Source of the DNA: UBA5158 sp040389045
GTDB lineage: Bacteria; Pseudomonadota; Gammaproteobacteria; DSM-16500
DNA: 64,000 bases
Direction: 5' to 3'
Assembly (NCBI GenBank): GCA_040389045.1
Contig: JAZKAT010000029.1
Coordinates: forward strand, 1 to 64,000
How positions within the stretch are numbered: the stretch's first letter is position 1; every line of letters begins with the position of its first letter. The notes under the pieces were generated by a model. It ran no database searches. It saw nothing but the letters and a program-made list of their open reading frames with translations, and was not told the origin of the DNA. This document shows positions 51,599 to 60,719 of this stretch, one piece after another. A program made the position numbers and the translations under genes.

Positions 51599-54500
51599 TA
51601 TAGCTGTTGATTTGGATTGGGAGCCGCAGCAACAAAGAGGTCTTGTTTAACAGCAGGATAAAGTTTTTTAAAGGCATCTACTTGTAATAACGCTTCAGTC
51701 GAATAACCCGCCTTGTTATAAGGCTGTAATATCTCAATTACCTTTTCCTTTTCACCCATATGTACCAGCAATTGCATTGCATTCTTAAATTTTGTTTCAT
51801 CTGCAAGATAATTATTAAGGTTTAATTCTATATTATCCGCAAGCGTTTGAGTTATTTTGCCAACACCTTTAAATCCACGTTCAATTTTTCCTAGCATCAT
51901 TAAAATCCTGTCTTGTTCTCTATTCTCAACTGCACCACCCCAAAAACCAAAAGTCGAAGACGCTGCTGGAATAGGATTATATTCTTTTATTTCAGGCCAG
52001 GTTTGCAAAATAACCTGGGCGATATCTTTATCATGGCCTCTTTGCAAATATTCTTCCGCATAATTGAGAAGTTCTTGATGCATTAAATTGAAACGTTCAA
52101 GTTGATCCACCTGTTTCAAAATAACATTCCAGGTATTGGTATCATTGACTCGAGCATTTGCTGACTTGGTTACAAGTTGAAATTTTTCCTGTGCTTGTAG
52201 ATCATAAGTGATTGAATGAACCGTTTCAAATTCAACCGGATTAGCGCCAGGAATAGCGGCTTTAATCTGCGGATCCATTGTTACATTCTCAACAAAATCG
52301 CCGGTATCTTTGTGCCCTATTCCTGTCACTGGAGTGGATTCCAGCACTTGTATGCCACCCGCAACTGAATTGTATTGAAAAGTCGTATACTCGGTAAATT
52401 CATGCGAAGGTTCGTTAGTGGTACCTAAGATTTTATTGAGTCGCACTAAGGTTTCTGCAATAACTGTATTAGCAGCAAACTTATAGCCACCCTGATGATC
52501 ATATTTTTCAAGGCCAGCAAGCACCGCTTGTTTTTGTTCAGCCGCAAGATGATTTAACAAGTAATCATTAAAAATAGTTCTGGTCATCACCTCGCTATTG
52601 GGATTTGCTGGATTGATATAATTACCATCTTGTAACTTTCTCAGCAAACCTTTCAATTCAGAATTGTTAGTTTCCAGAAAAATCTTTTCGAAAATTTTGG
52701 TATTATCTCGATAAAATTGTGCCATTTCCTGAATGGTTTTTTCTAAGGAGTTTGAAAAATCAATAGGGATAGTTGGTTTTCCCGTTAACGTATTATAGAG
52801 ATTATAAAAATCCTGAAAGACTGATATGCGCCCTTCATTTTCTGCTTTACTTTCCCCATCTTGCAAAAGATTATTCAAGACATTTTTAAAATAATTCATT
52901 CTGACTTCATCGATGATATCTTTTAATAACCGGCCGTTGAAATAAGTGCGGCCTTGATGGCGCATGAGGTCTTTTGCTACTTGTCTAATTTCTCCAGGAG
53001 CGTAGGTTTCAGGTTTCACCAGTACACCTACCAAACCTTTGTCCAAAGTTATTTCTTCACGGTCAAATTGCCTAGCAAGCTTTTTAGCAATCGCATTTAA
53101 ATCCCGGATAGGTATGGTTGGCGGTAGCACTTCAACAATGGCACTCAACACCGGATTTTGCTGTGGTAAACTATGATTCGCAAAGTCTTCTTCAAAATTT
53201 TCGGCAAAATTTTCGGTTCGTTTTTTCGCTACCGTTTCTCTTAATATTTTTTTGTAATTACTTAGATATTTATTAAGATTTTCCGCCAAACCTTTATTTG
53301 TTTCATTAGATATTAAGGCCATTAAATTCATTTGCATGGCGGCCATAGATTCATAAAAAACGGGAACTCCCAATGCTATTTTTGCCGCGGAAGTCTGGTA
53401 ATTATTATTAAGGAAGAATTCGCAGGCTTCGCTTATCTTGCCAGCCGTTTTGATTGAATCTGTTAATGCTTTAATTGCTGAGTTATTATTATCTTTTACC
53501 GCTTTATCTGTTGAATCATCATTTTCAAGTATTTCGAGTTGCATTCTTGCGATGGTAATAAATTCACTTGTTGAATTTTTAATTTTATTGAAAAATTCTC
53601 GGTTTTCCTGGTATCTTTCTTCCGGCGTTACTTTCTCTTTATCTTCTGCTACGCCATTTATTACTGGAGAAATTGGAGAAGATGGGCTAACAGGACGAGG
53701 CGGAAGAGGTGGCGGAGGGGGAGAAACTTGTCTTTGAGCATCGGTTATTTTTTTAATGATCGCCGGGTAAAATTTTGCAATAGTTTCTTTTTTTAGTAAT
53801 ATATCTATGCTCAATTTTTCAGGATTGTAAGGTTTAAGATACCGTTCTACATTTTGCTTACCATTAGACTGGTATATTAAATTCAGGGCCCTGGTCAGTG
53901 GTTCCACACCCTTTCTTGCATAGTCATCCAAATTAACTATAGTGTTTTCTGCAGTTTTAATAGAAATTCTATTTAAAACCTTAAACAAACTATCAAATCT
54001 GCTATGGTCTGGCCCAGATGGCGAATTAAATATCGACCAGCCGCTCCTTGCCACTGCTCTTTCAACGGGTTTAAATTCTTCGATTTGAGGAAATTCATTC
54101 AGTATTCTATTGGCTGTTCCAGGGTCATGGCCATTTCGCAAATAATTTTCCGCGTAATCCTCTAGCAATATATGCAGCTTGTTAATTTTCTCGACTTCAG
54201 GCAGTTTATCCAAGCGATCTTGCCAAGCCTGTGCATCGTATACATAAATTCTGGAATCTTCGTTACTGACCTGTAAGTCAAATTTATCTGGGACGTTGGG
54301 ATTGTATGAAGCAGTGTGTACAATCTGGTATTCAAACAAATTACGTCCTGGCACTGAATCGGGATACGCATCATTTATACCATCATCGTCAATATAATTA
54401 AATTTTTCAATTTGCGATATTTCACGAATAGTTAACTTTCCATCTTTAACTTTTAATTCAAAGGTGGATTTTTCTAAATTCTTTGGGTTTTGATCAAATC

Positions 54501-55212
54501 GTTCGCCGACAAAAGATGCGGAATTAATAAAAGTTTCGGCGATTGCTCTAACGGGACCGTAAAACATACCGCCTTGATGAGCGTATTGTTCCAGACAACT
54601 CATCAAAGCGTTGCGTTCTTCTTCTGAAGCAACATCCTTTAGTAAATGCTCACGAATAATGTTTTGCCAAAATTCATTTGGATTTTGCAGCTTATCAAAA
54701 AACTGTACTCCAGCTTCAATTTCATCCCTTAACGCTTGTAATTCCTTATTTGATTTATCGTAATCAAGAACACCATTAAATAAAGTTATATTTTTTAAAT
54801 AATAATCGACAAATTCCGCAAATCCGGTGTTTAAATCTTCCGCTAGTTGTTTGCCTGATAAACTTGTATAAAGTGAAAAAAGAGATTTAAGCGCTTGCCT
54901 GCGTTCAGATTGATCGGAACCATTTTGAATTAATCTTTGTTGGACCGCTTTTATTTTTTCGAGTCTGATAATTTCTGCCAGGGGTACGCCATTTAAGAAA
55001 ATTTTTCCTATTTGTCTTTTCCAATCTTGTGCTATCTGCCCGACATCAGCTTTACTATAACGAGATTGATCCGTTAAATCTTCATCCAAGCGATAAGTAG
55101 AGACAGCACCCTCCCCCTCTGTTTTGCGCACCTCATCAGCAACCTTACCTATATTTCGTATAGGATTGGGCACTTTACCGTATAGCGCTAAATCCTGTGG
55201 GGAAATGGGCAT
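51598..55212 (-). CDS. 1204-aa protein made of two copies of an unrecognised domain
   Basis: A soluble, helical protein with no signal peptide or membrane segment. Residues about 55-490 and 735-1190 align with each other along their length. Matching landmarks are IAQDWKRQIGKIFLNGVPL and VAKDLMRHQGRTYFNGRLL; CLEQYAHQGGMFYGP with AIAETFI, and GLEKYDHQGGYKFAA with VIAETLV; LEDYAENYLRNGHD and LLNYAEEYLQRGHD. Between them is a Pro-rich linker (PPPPPLPPRPVSP) like a ligand for SH3/EVH1-type domains. The domain is not one I recognise. A promoter (55245-55273) precedes it. Effector role, including host-protein binding by the linker, is inference. Confidence 0.85.
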   Translation of the reverse strand: MPISPQDLALYGKVPNPIRNIGKVADEVRKTEGEGAVSTYRLDEDLTDQSRYSKADVGQIAQDWKRQIGKIFLNGVPLAEIIRLEKIKAVQQRLIQNGSDQSERRQALKSLFSLYTSLSGKQLAEDLNTGFAEFVDYYLKNITLFNGVLDYDKSNKELQALRDEIEAGVQFFDKLQNPNEFWQNIIREHLLKDVASEEERNALMSCLEQYAHQGGMFYGPVRAIAETFINSASFVGERFDQNPKNLEKSTFELKVKDGKLTIREISQIEKFNYIDDDGINDAYPDSVPGRNLFEYQIVHTASYNPNVPDKFDLQVSNEDSRIYVYDAQAWQDRLDKLPEVEKINKLHILLEDYAENYLRNGHDPGTANRILNEFPQIEEFKPVERAVARSGWSIFNSPSGPDHSRFDSLFKVLNRISIKTAENTIVNLDDYARKGVEPLTRALNLIYQSNGKQNVERYLKPYNPEKLSIDILLKKETIAKFYPAIIKKITDAQRQVSPPPPPLPPRPVSPSSPISPVINGVAEDKEKVTPEERYQENREFFNKIKNSTSEFITIARMQLEILENDDSTDKAVKDNNNSAIKALTDSIKTAGKISEACEFFLNNNYQTSAAKIALGVPVFYESMAAMQMNLMALISNETNKGLAENLNKYLSNYKKILRETVAKKRTENFAENFEEDFANHSLPQQNPVLSAIVEVLPPTIPIRDLNAIAKKLARQFDREEITLDKGLVGVLVKPETYAPGEIRQVAKDLMRHQGRTYFNGRLLKDIIDEVRMNYFKNVLNNLLQDGESKAENEGRISVFQDFYNLYNTLTGKPTIPIDFSNSLEKTIQEMAQFYRDNTKIFEKIFLETNNSELKGLLRKLQDGNYINPANPNSEVMTRTIFNDYLLNHLAAEQKQAVLAGLEKYDHQGGYKFAANTVIAETLVRLNKILGTTNEPSHEFTEYTTFQYNSVAGGIQVLESTPVTGIGHKDTGDFVENVTMDPQIKAAIPGANPVEFETVHSITYDLQAQEKFQLVTKSANARVNDTNTWNVILKQVDQLERFNLMHQELLNYAEEYLQRGHDKDIAQVILQTWPEIKEYNPIPAASSTFGFWGGAVENREQDRILMMLGKIERGFKGVGKITQTLADNIELNLNNYLADETKFKNAMQLLVHMGEKEKVIEILQPYNKAGYSTEALLQVDAFKKLYPAVKQDLFVAAAPNPNQQL

Positions 55213-55244
55213 ATAATAGTCTCTTTTTGTGAGGTTGCATTTTA

Positions 55245-55273
55245 AGTGTAGAGCATGGGGTAGTTTTTGTCCA
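55245..55273 (-). promoter_or_regulatory. Promoter of the 1204-aa gene
   Basis: On the minus strand TGGACA (55273-55268), a 17-bp spacer, TACACT (55250-55245). The start codon follows about 33 bp later. Confidence 0.5.
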
Positions 55274-55369
55274 TTTGAGTACTCTAAGCTATTGAATAAT
55301 AAAAATTTTAAATACGCTTGAAAAATGGACTCTTTTCAAAGTAGCATCAGCAGATTCAAGGAGTTAGCG

Positions 55370-55876
55370 ATGAAAAACAAATATAATCTGGTCTATGTTC
55401 CACTCAATAAAAATGCTGAAATTATTGCTATCGCGCAACAATTTGCAGGCTATGCCGATCAGTATTTATTAGGAAAGCAGGCGTTGCCGCATGTGACACT
55501 TTGTCAATTTGAAGCCATGGAACAAGATCTTGAAAGTATCTGGTCGCGAGCAGGAACTATGATTCACGCGAAATTCATATCATTACGTTTTGATACAATC
55601 AGCATCCTTGATAAACATAATTATCGTTGGGTATCGCTAATGCCAGACCAGCGTGATGAATTATTTAATTTACATTACGAAGCCTTAAAAGTGCTGGAAA
55701 TCAGCGATAAAGTTTGGTTTGATCCGCATATGACTTTGTTTAATAGCGTTAATGATAAATTCGCCGATGCCGTAAATAATTTTACAAAATCATTTAGCGG
55801 GCTCGAGGATAAGTTCGCATTGGCCCTTGGCAAGTCCGGCTTTGCGGGACAGTTTAAAGAAATCATTTTTTCTTAG
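55370..55876 (+). CDS. 2H phosphoesterase-family protein
   Basis: The ATG at 55370 has AGGAG and is preferred over one 15 codons upstream. A 168-aa cytosolic protein. The two HxT motifs are LPHVTLCQF (His41, Thr43) and FDPHMTLFNS (His120, Thr122), each after a beta strand, as in 2'-5' RNA ligase/LigT-type cyclic phosphodiesterases. It has no signal peptide, unlike the homologue at 20007. Substrate unknown. It lies alone between repeat elements. Confidence 0.8.
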   Translation: MKNKYNLVYVPLNKNAEIIAIAQQFAGYADQYLLGKQALPHVTLCQFEAMEQDLESIWSRAGTMIHAKFISLRFDTISILDKHNYRWVSLMPDQRDELFNLHYEALKVLEISDKVWFDPHMTLFNSVNDKFADAVNNFTKSFSGLEDKFALALGKSGFAGQFKEIIFS

Positions 55877-55886
55877 CATATATACC

Positions 55887-55967
55887 CTGTCATTCCCGCG
55901 CAGGCGGGAATCCATTGTTAGAGTACCCACAGGCTTGCGGTTGCAAAGAATGGATTCCCGGAATAAC
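55887..55967. repeat. Dispersed CTGTCATTCCCGCG element, decayed right arm
   Basis: A full left arm of 30 bp (55887-55916) is followed by an internal sequence and a truncated right arm (AATGGATTCCCGGAATAAC at 55949-55967). The right end is mutated relative to the copy at 50811-50902. Confidence 0.85.
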
Positions 55968-56105
55968 ATAGACTGAATTTCATTCAAAAACCCACTATTT
56001 TGCCTAGCTTTTATTGACTCTAACCCTCTAAATATGTTCAACTAATAAAAGTGTGCTCATTGCAGCTCCAAACCTATAACATCCACTTAACGAGAAGAAA
56101 TCACT

Positions 56106-57734
56106 ATGTCTTTGGCTAGACCAATTCTTGGTAGCAATTTAACTACGTCCAGTTCCTTTCAGGCCATATCTTTAGCCCTGAGTGAATCCAAGTTGTCGGG
56201 TTCTCGGCCTAGATCTGCGAGCTTACAGCTAACTACTGTAGTAAAACCAACTCCAGACCTGGAACAGAATGGTTCCTCGTTAATTGTTTCAACAAGACCA
56301 AGAACGTTCAGCGATGACGAGTCTAAATATCACGATGTTGAAGGGTTCAATGAAAGTCGCGCTAATGACTTAAGACAGATTTTTTATACCAATATGCACA
56401 GATATGCTCCGCTAGCGGAAGCCTATCGCTTCGACCCCCAAGATATATTGATGTTCATCTTTGTGGTGGGCTGCGCCGGTTCCGGATTGCCGCTTTATAT
56501 TATTGGCAGTGCCAGCCATGAAAAATTAATTGACCTTTTTGGTTTGGAGATTAACCTTTATCCGGTCGGCGCCGCTTACGCCAACTTTCTCCAAAATGCC
56601 CTTTACGCTTATTGTTTCGCCAAAGCTGCGCGGAATTTTCAAAATGAAAATAAATTATTATTAATGTGGAGCGTGGGCTGGGGCGTTATTACTGCTTATG
56701 TGCCTACCGCAGCGATGTTTAGAATGGGCTTTAAAAAGAATTATTCTCTCCCGGCTACTTTTGGTTTAACAATATCAATGTTTTTGAGCACTTTTCCCTT
56801 AAGCTTTTTCGCCATGTATGAAACTACCTTGAGAATTATGAAATCATTTAATGATAATCCCCAGGCGAGAAAATTTTTGTATGAACAATTATATTTATGT
56901 GCTGAGGTACAAAGCGATCCTAGAAAACGCAGCATTATGCAAACCCATAATAGTGAATTCCTAACTAACCTTGGTTTTTATTTGGGAATTGGTATCGGAG
57001 TTTCACAAGTTCTTTCCATAGAACCCTGGGTTTGTGACAGTGAAAAATCGTTTGAAGAAAATTGGGGATTGCCAATTTTGTTATCGTGGGTACTTAGCGC
57101 CGACGTATTCAATTTACCCAACTTACTTATTGCCGGAACTTTTACGGGATTTGACCAAGGTGACTTGCTGGTTAATTTAGCCTATAAATCCTCTCGCTAT
57201 CTCACCGGCCAGGAAAGATATTTTTCAACTCTACTTGAAACGATAGCGGATACTGGATTACTTTTCGCAACAATATTAACTATTCAGTTATGTATGTATT
57301 CAAGTATGACTTCTGTGGATATGGTGGATGAGTGTCCATCCGCTGGCCCGCTGCTAGACTTGCTTATCCGTACCAACGTGGATTGGGGCACTATTTGGGG
57401 AAATTTTGTTATGACTATGTTTACTGTGGTCATGATATTTAAAGTAAGTAATCCGCTACGCGAAATGCGTGACTGGATAACCGGCGGCCCTATTGAAGAA
57501 ATTGAAGCAGCCGCGGAAGTACATTTCCCGAACTCAAGGCTTGAGTGGCAAAGACCTACGTCAACGACCACCAGTCCCTGGTTATCCCGCATACCGCTAC
57601 TTGGTCAAAACCGGTCAGGAACAGAATCGATTCATTTATTGAACCAAGAGGAAGAAGATGCTGAGAGAGAGGAAAAGGGACAAAATACATCCTATTCATC
57701 ATTTGGTTTGAGTCGCGGTCGTCAAGATGACTAA
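56106..57734 (+). CDS. Unrecognised polytopic membrane protein (542 aa), effector candidate
   Basis: ATG has GAGAAG upstream. A Ser-rich, disordered N-terminus of about 95 residues (SRPRSASLQ, STRPRTFSDDE) with no signal peptide precedes about nine hydrophobic helices (ILMFIFVVGCAGSGLPLYII, LLMWSVGWGVITAYVPTAA, TFGLTISMFLSTFPLSFF, TLLFATILTIQLC and others). The C-terminus is cytosolic-looking, with Glu-rich stretch (EEEDAEREEKG) and SYSSFGLSRGRQDD. It has no transporter motif known to me. Long disordered ends around a membrane core are seen in Legionella effectors that insert in host membranes, which is only a suggestion. Confidence 0.7.
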   Translation: MSLARPILGSNLTTSSSFQAISLALSESKLSGSRPRSASLQLTTVVKPTPDLEQNGSSLIVSTRPRTFSDDESKYHDVEGFNESRANDLRQIFYTNMHRYAPLAEAYRFDPQDILMFIFVVGCAGSGLPLYIIGSASHEKLIDLFGLEINLYPVGAAYANFLQNALYAYCFAKAARNFQNENKLLLMWSVGWGVITAYVPTAAMFRMGFKKNYSLPATFGLTISMFLSTFPLSFFAMYETTLRIMKSFNDNPQARKFLYEQLYLCAEVQSDPRKRSIMQTHNSEFLTNLGFYLGIGIGVSQVLSIEPWVCDSEKSFEENWGLPILLSWVLSADVFNLPNLLIAGTFTGFDQGDLLVNLAYKSSRYLTGQERYFSTLLETIADTGLLFATILTIQLCMYSSMTSVDMVDECPSAGPLLDLLIRTNVDWGTIWGNFVMTMFTVVMIFKVSNPLREMRDWITGGPIEEIEAAAEVHFPNSRLEWQRPTSTTTSPWLSRIPLLGQNRSGTESIHLLNQEEEDAEREEKGQNTSYSSFGLSRGRQDD

Positions 57735-57805
57735 AGCTTGCGGTCAGCTACTTGCCAATTGTCATAATAAATACTAGATTAGCTAATCTAACCGGAGTAA
57801 TTAAA

Positions 57806-58036
57806 ATGAAAGCTTTGACTAACATCGTTGGCATACTGTTAATTGTTTTGGGTATTGTTTCGTTAGGGTATCGTGGATTTACCTATAACAAACAGGAAGA
57901 TATTGCTAAAATCGGTTCCGTAAAAATTACTGCTGATGAGCAGAAAACGGTATTTTTACCCCCTATTTTTGGCGGTATTGCGTTAGTAGCAGGTATTGCT
58001 TTAGTGGTAATTGGCAGGATGGGCAACAAAAGCTAA
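57806..58036 (+). CDS. Small two-helix membrane protein, DUF3185-like
   Basis: ATG at 57806 with GGAG upstream; the longer frame is not needed. A 76-aa protein with two hydrophobic segments (residues about 5-23 and 53-70) around a polar loop (KQEDIAKIGSVKITADEQK). The layout is like DUF3185/DUF3185-type small membrane proteins. Next gene on the same strand starts 45 bp later. Function unknown. Confidence 0.6.
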   Translation: MKALTNIVGILLIVLGIVSLGYRGFTYNKQEDIAKIGSVKITADEQKTVFLPPIFGGIALVAGIALVVIGRMGNKS

Positions 58037-58081
58037 GATAGCTGACGTGTCGTAGGAATTTCTGGAAAAGGATTTTTCCAA

Positions 58082-58432
58082 ATGCTCGTTTTTGCAATAG
58101 TTTTATTTCTATTCGCAGCCATGCTTGGTGTGGTTTTACTGCTAAGTATTTTGAAGAACCACAAAACCAATAAAGCCTTAGCCGTGCTGCATGGCAGTCT
58201 AGGCGGATTTGGTTTATTGGTCGCCCTCACTTATCTGGCTATTGGCACAATTACCCCGCTTTACTTAATAGCCATAGGCATATTATTGGTAGCGATATGC
58301 CTGGGGTTTATTTTATTCGGCATTGATATTAGCAACTTGCGTATTCCCAAATGGTTAGCGTTATTGCATCCGTTGTTTGCAGTCACTGGGGTAGTTGTAT
58401 TAATAGTTTATATGACGCGGCACACGGGTTGA
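58082..58432 (+). CDS. Small four-helix membrane protein
   Basis: A 116-aa protein with AAGGA upstream of ATG. About four hydrophobic helices; basic/polar loops (KNHKTNKAL). An LHGSLGGFGLLVALTYL motif and the ILFGIDISNLRIPKWLALLHPLFAVTG region are distinctive but not assigned to a family that I know. Likely co-transcribed with the 76-aa protein 45 bp upstream. An inverted repeat follows. Confidence 0.6.
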   Translation: MLVFAIVLFLFAAMLGVVLLLSILKNHKTNKALAVLHGSLGGFGLLVALTYLAIGTITPLYLIAIGILLVAICLGFILFGIDISNLRIPKWLALLHPLFAVTGVVVLIVYMTRHTG

Positions 58433-58441
58433 TCTTCACTT

Positions 58442-58543
58442 TGTCCAGCCTGTCATTCCCGCGCCGCGCCGACCCGAACCACTGTCATTCCCGCGACGGC
58501 CCTAACTGTCATTCCCGCGCAGGCGGGAATGACAGGCTGGACA
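58442..58543. repeat. Inverted repeat with 21-bp perfect arms
   Basis: TGTCCAGCCTGTCATTCCCG (start of left arm, 58442-58462) has its reverse complement at 58523-58543. The inside carries two further copies of the CTGTCATTCCCGCG motif. Same family as 50811-50902. Confidence 0.9.
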
Positions 58544-58588
58544 TGCTCGGGTATACTACCATCCTTTCTCATACCCTGCGGCCAAACC

Positions 58589-59488
58589 ATGAAAATCTCA
58601 AATTTTCGAATTTCGCTCTTATTTATTTTCATTGTCTTGTGCTGGGGACTTGCATGGCCAGTTAATAAAATTGGTTTGCAATACATGTCGCCACTCTGGT
58701 ACACAACAGCACGTTTGTTAATCGGCGCATGCGCCATGCTAGGAATCGTGATTGCCACCAAAAATTTCTCGCTACCCGAGCGGAAAGATATACCATTAAT
58801 CCTCATCATCGGCTTATTGCAAATTAGTATTTATATATTATTGACTAATATAGGCCTGGCCTATTTACCCGCGGGTCGTTCGTCTTTAATCGCTTACACT
58901 ACACCCTTATGGGTCATGCCTGCCGCCACTTTATTTTTTAAAGAAGAAGCGGGCTTATTGAAATGGCTAGGGTTTATGCTGGCGATAGTCGGTTTGATAG
59001 TGTTAATGAATCCCTGGGAATTACACTGGACTGATCGCAATATATTACTTGGAACTGGCGCGTTACTATTAGCCTCATTATGCTGGGCGATTTCAATTAT
59101 TTGCGTACGTTACATGCACTGGAATAAATCACCCTTACAATTGATGCCATGGCAATTATTAACGGGCGCTATTCCCTTATTAATTTACGCGTTAATGAAA
59201 GAACCTGATATCCAGGTAACCTGGAATGTCCCATTATTTTTATCACTGATTTATACCGGCATAGTAGTCACCGGCATTTCCTATTGGTGCGCGATAATTG
59301 TCAATAAAGCATTGCCGGCGATTGTATTATCATTAGGTTTTTTAATTGTACCCGTGTTTAGTTTTGCCGTATCAGCGGTTTATTTAAAAGAAGCTATTAA
59401 CCTGACTACGATGGTTGCTATGGCGCTAATATTAATAGGATTGGGGTTTGTAGTGGTGGAGAAGAGCAAAGCTGAAGTTGCTGCGTAA
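58589..59488 (+). CDS. EamA/DMT-family transporter
   Basis: ATG at 58589 (MKISNFRISLLF) is preferred; the longer frame begins inside the repeat element. A 299-aa protein with ten hydrophobic helices and two EamA halves: LCWGLAWPVNKIGLQYMSP with GLAYLPAGRSSLIAYTTPLWVM, and the second with LLASLCWAISIICVRY and YLKEAINLTTMVAMALILIGL. It exports or imports small metabolites. Substrate unknown; single gene. Confidence 0.88.
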   Translation: MKISNFRISLLFIFIVLCWGLAWPVNKIGLQYMSPLWYTTARLLIGACAMLGIVIATKNFSLPERKDIPLILIIGLLQISIYILLTNIGLAYLPAGRSSLIAYTTPLWVMPAATLFFKEEAGLLKWLGFMLAIVGLIVLMNPWELHWTDRNILLGTGALLLASLCWAISIICVRYMHWNKSPLQLMPWQLLTGAIPLLIYALMKEPDIQVTWNVPLFLSLIYTGIVVTGISYWCAIIVNKALPAIVLSLGFLIVPVFSFAVSAVYLKEAINLTTMVAMALILIGLGFVVVEKSKAEVAA

Positions 59489-59504
59489 ACTACAAGAGAC
59501 TCCT

Positions 59505-59534
59505 GTCATTCCCGCGCAGGCGGGAATCCATTTA
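59505..59534. repeat. Single arm of the CTGTCATTCCCGCG element
   Basis: CTGTCATTCCCGCGCAGGCG and following 10 bp, identical to the left arm at 50811 and 55887, but no partner arm downstream. Confidence 0.85.
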
Positions 59535-59587
59535 TTGAGATACAAATAATTAACTTTACGAGTTTTTCACCACTTTTATAACAAACT

Positions 59588-59619
59588 GTTGGGCTTCGCT
59601 GCGCTCAGCCCAACCTACA
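59588..59619. repeat. TGTTGGGCTTCG repeat half-unit
   Basis: TGTTGGGCTTCGCTGCGCTC and CAGCCCAACCTAC follow the outline of one arm of the element at 10481-10588. It is internally palindromic (TTGGGCT..AGCCCAA) and could form a hairpin. Confidence 0.85.
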
Positions 59620-59655
59620 CATCGTCATCCTTGCTAAGGCTGGAATCCACGAAGA

Positions 59656-60588
59656 TTACGCTGCGACAGTGGCTTGCGCTGTTGCTTCCGTCATATTTTT
59701 TACAAAAATCTTCATTAAATCTGCCAGTAACCCGCTTAAGGTTTCCGACATAATAAAAAAATCCGCATCAAATTGTTGTTGCTTAGTCTCACTATCAATA
59801 TCGTTAGCCGCAGCTATAACTTCTTCTTCATATTGAATTCCTCGTAAAGAAAAATCATCCGCCAGGGTAAAATTAATGCGGTCATGCCAGCACAACCCCA
59901 ATTGCTTTACTTCGCAGCCATCCTTGAGGATGGTTTGAATACCAGGCGCGAATAAATCCTGCTGCTGACACCGCACCATACGATTTTGCTGCTGGGGGTC
60001 TTGCAGTACACAAGATTTGGCAATCGCGAATTCAACCGGATTACTCTTGTTTTTCAACCAATGGGTCATGATGGGTGAAGGTTTGTTAATCTCATAAGCT
60101 TTAACGCTTTCCGTCACTGAACGTTTAAAAATCGCCAGAAATTGTTCTACCTTGGCCGTTTGTGTCGTTCCTACCACGAGTAAATTATTGACGGTATCAA
60201 TGTAAGCATAAATTCGCGTCAGCCGGGTAAATGCGCGTGGCAACAAAGTCATAGTGACTTCATCTTTCAGCGTAAGCTTTTCTTTTTGTCGTACTTTACG
60301 GTCATCACGGGCTTCAATTTTTTTGATTTTATCCTCAACGGCTTGACGTATGACGGTAGCCGGCAGGATTTTTTCTTCTATCTGTAAACATAACATTATT
60401 TTCCCATTTGCCGCATGCACCAGTGGAGCATTATCGTCATCGGGTATCGGCGACACCCAACCCGCGCAAGATGGCAAAGAGGGTAAACAAGGGGTAAACG
60501 CCAGAGGTTGTAAAAGTTCATTCAGTTTTTCGGGAGCATAATCAATTTGATTGGTAAGCTGAAATAATAAAATTTGTTTAAACCACAT
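59656..60588 (-). CDS. rdgC: Recombination-associated protein RdgC
   Basis: A 310-aa cytosolic protein (family about 303 aa) with AAGGA before ATG. Motifs of RdgC are clear: MWFKQILLFQL, LQPLAFTPCLPSLPSCAGWVSP, LCLQIEEKILPATVIRQAVEDKI, EVTMTLLPRAFTRL and FADDFSLRGIQYEEE in the order of the ring-forming DNA-binding protein. It forms a ring around duplex DNA and limits RecA activity. lexA is the next gene upstream on the same strand, 130 bp away, an SOS-related neighbourhood. Confidence 0.95.
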   Translation of the reverse strand: MWFKQILLFQLTNQIDYAPEKLNELLQPLAFTPCLPSLPSCAGWVSPIPDDDNAPLVHAANGKIMLCLQIEEKILPATVIRQAVEDKIKKIEARDDRKVRQKEKLTLKDEVTMTLLPRAFTRLTRIYAYIDTVNNLLVVGTTQTAKVEQFLAIFKRSVTESVKAYEINKPSPIMTHWLKNKSNPVEFAIAKSCVLQDPQQQNRMVRCQQQDLFAPGIQTILKDGCEVKQLGLCWHDRINFTLADDFSLRGIQYEEEVIAAANDIDSETKQQQFDADFFIMSETLSGLLADLMKIFVKNMTEATAQATVAA

Positions 60589-60682
60589 TTCTTGTCCTTA
60601 TTGGGTCGAAGAGTTATTGTTAAATATTTTTTCCTGGGGGGAATGATACAGGGGCTTATTCTGTTTCGCCAGACTGGCTTCA

Positions 60683-60710
60683 TGTCATGCCAGCTTGCGC
60701 CAGCATGACA
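60683..60710. terminator. Hairpin between lexA and rdgC
   Basis: TGTCATGC ... GCATGACA is an 8-bp stem with a 12-nt loop, about 10 bp past the lexA stop. Related to the hairpin at 38934-38961. It may separate the two transcripts, though it has no T-run. Confidence 0.5.
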
Positions 60711-60719
60711 CAATAGTCC

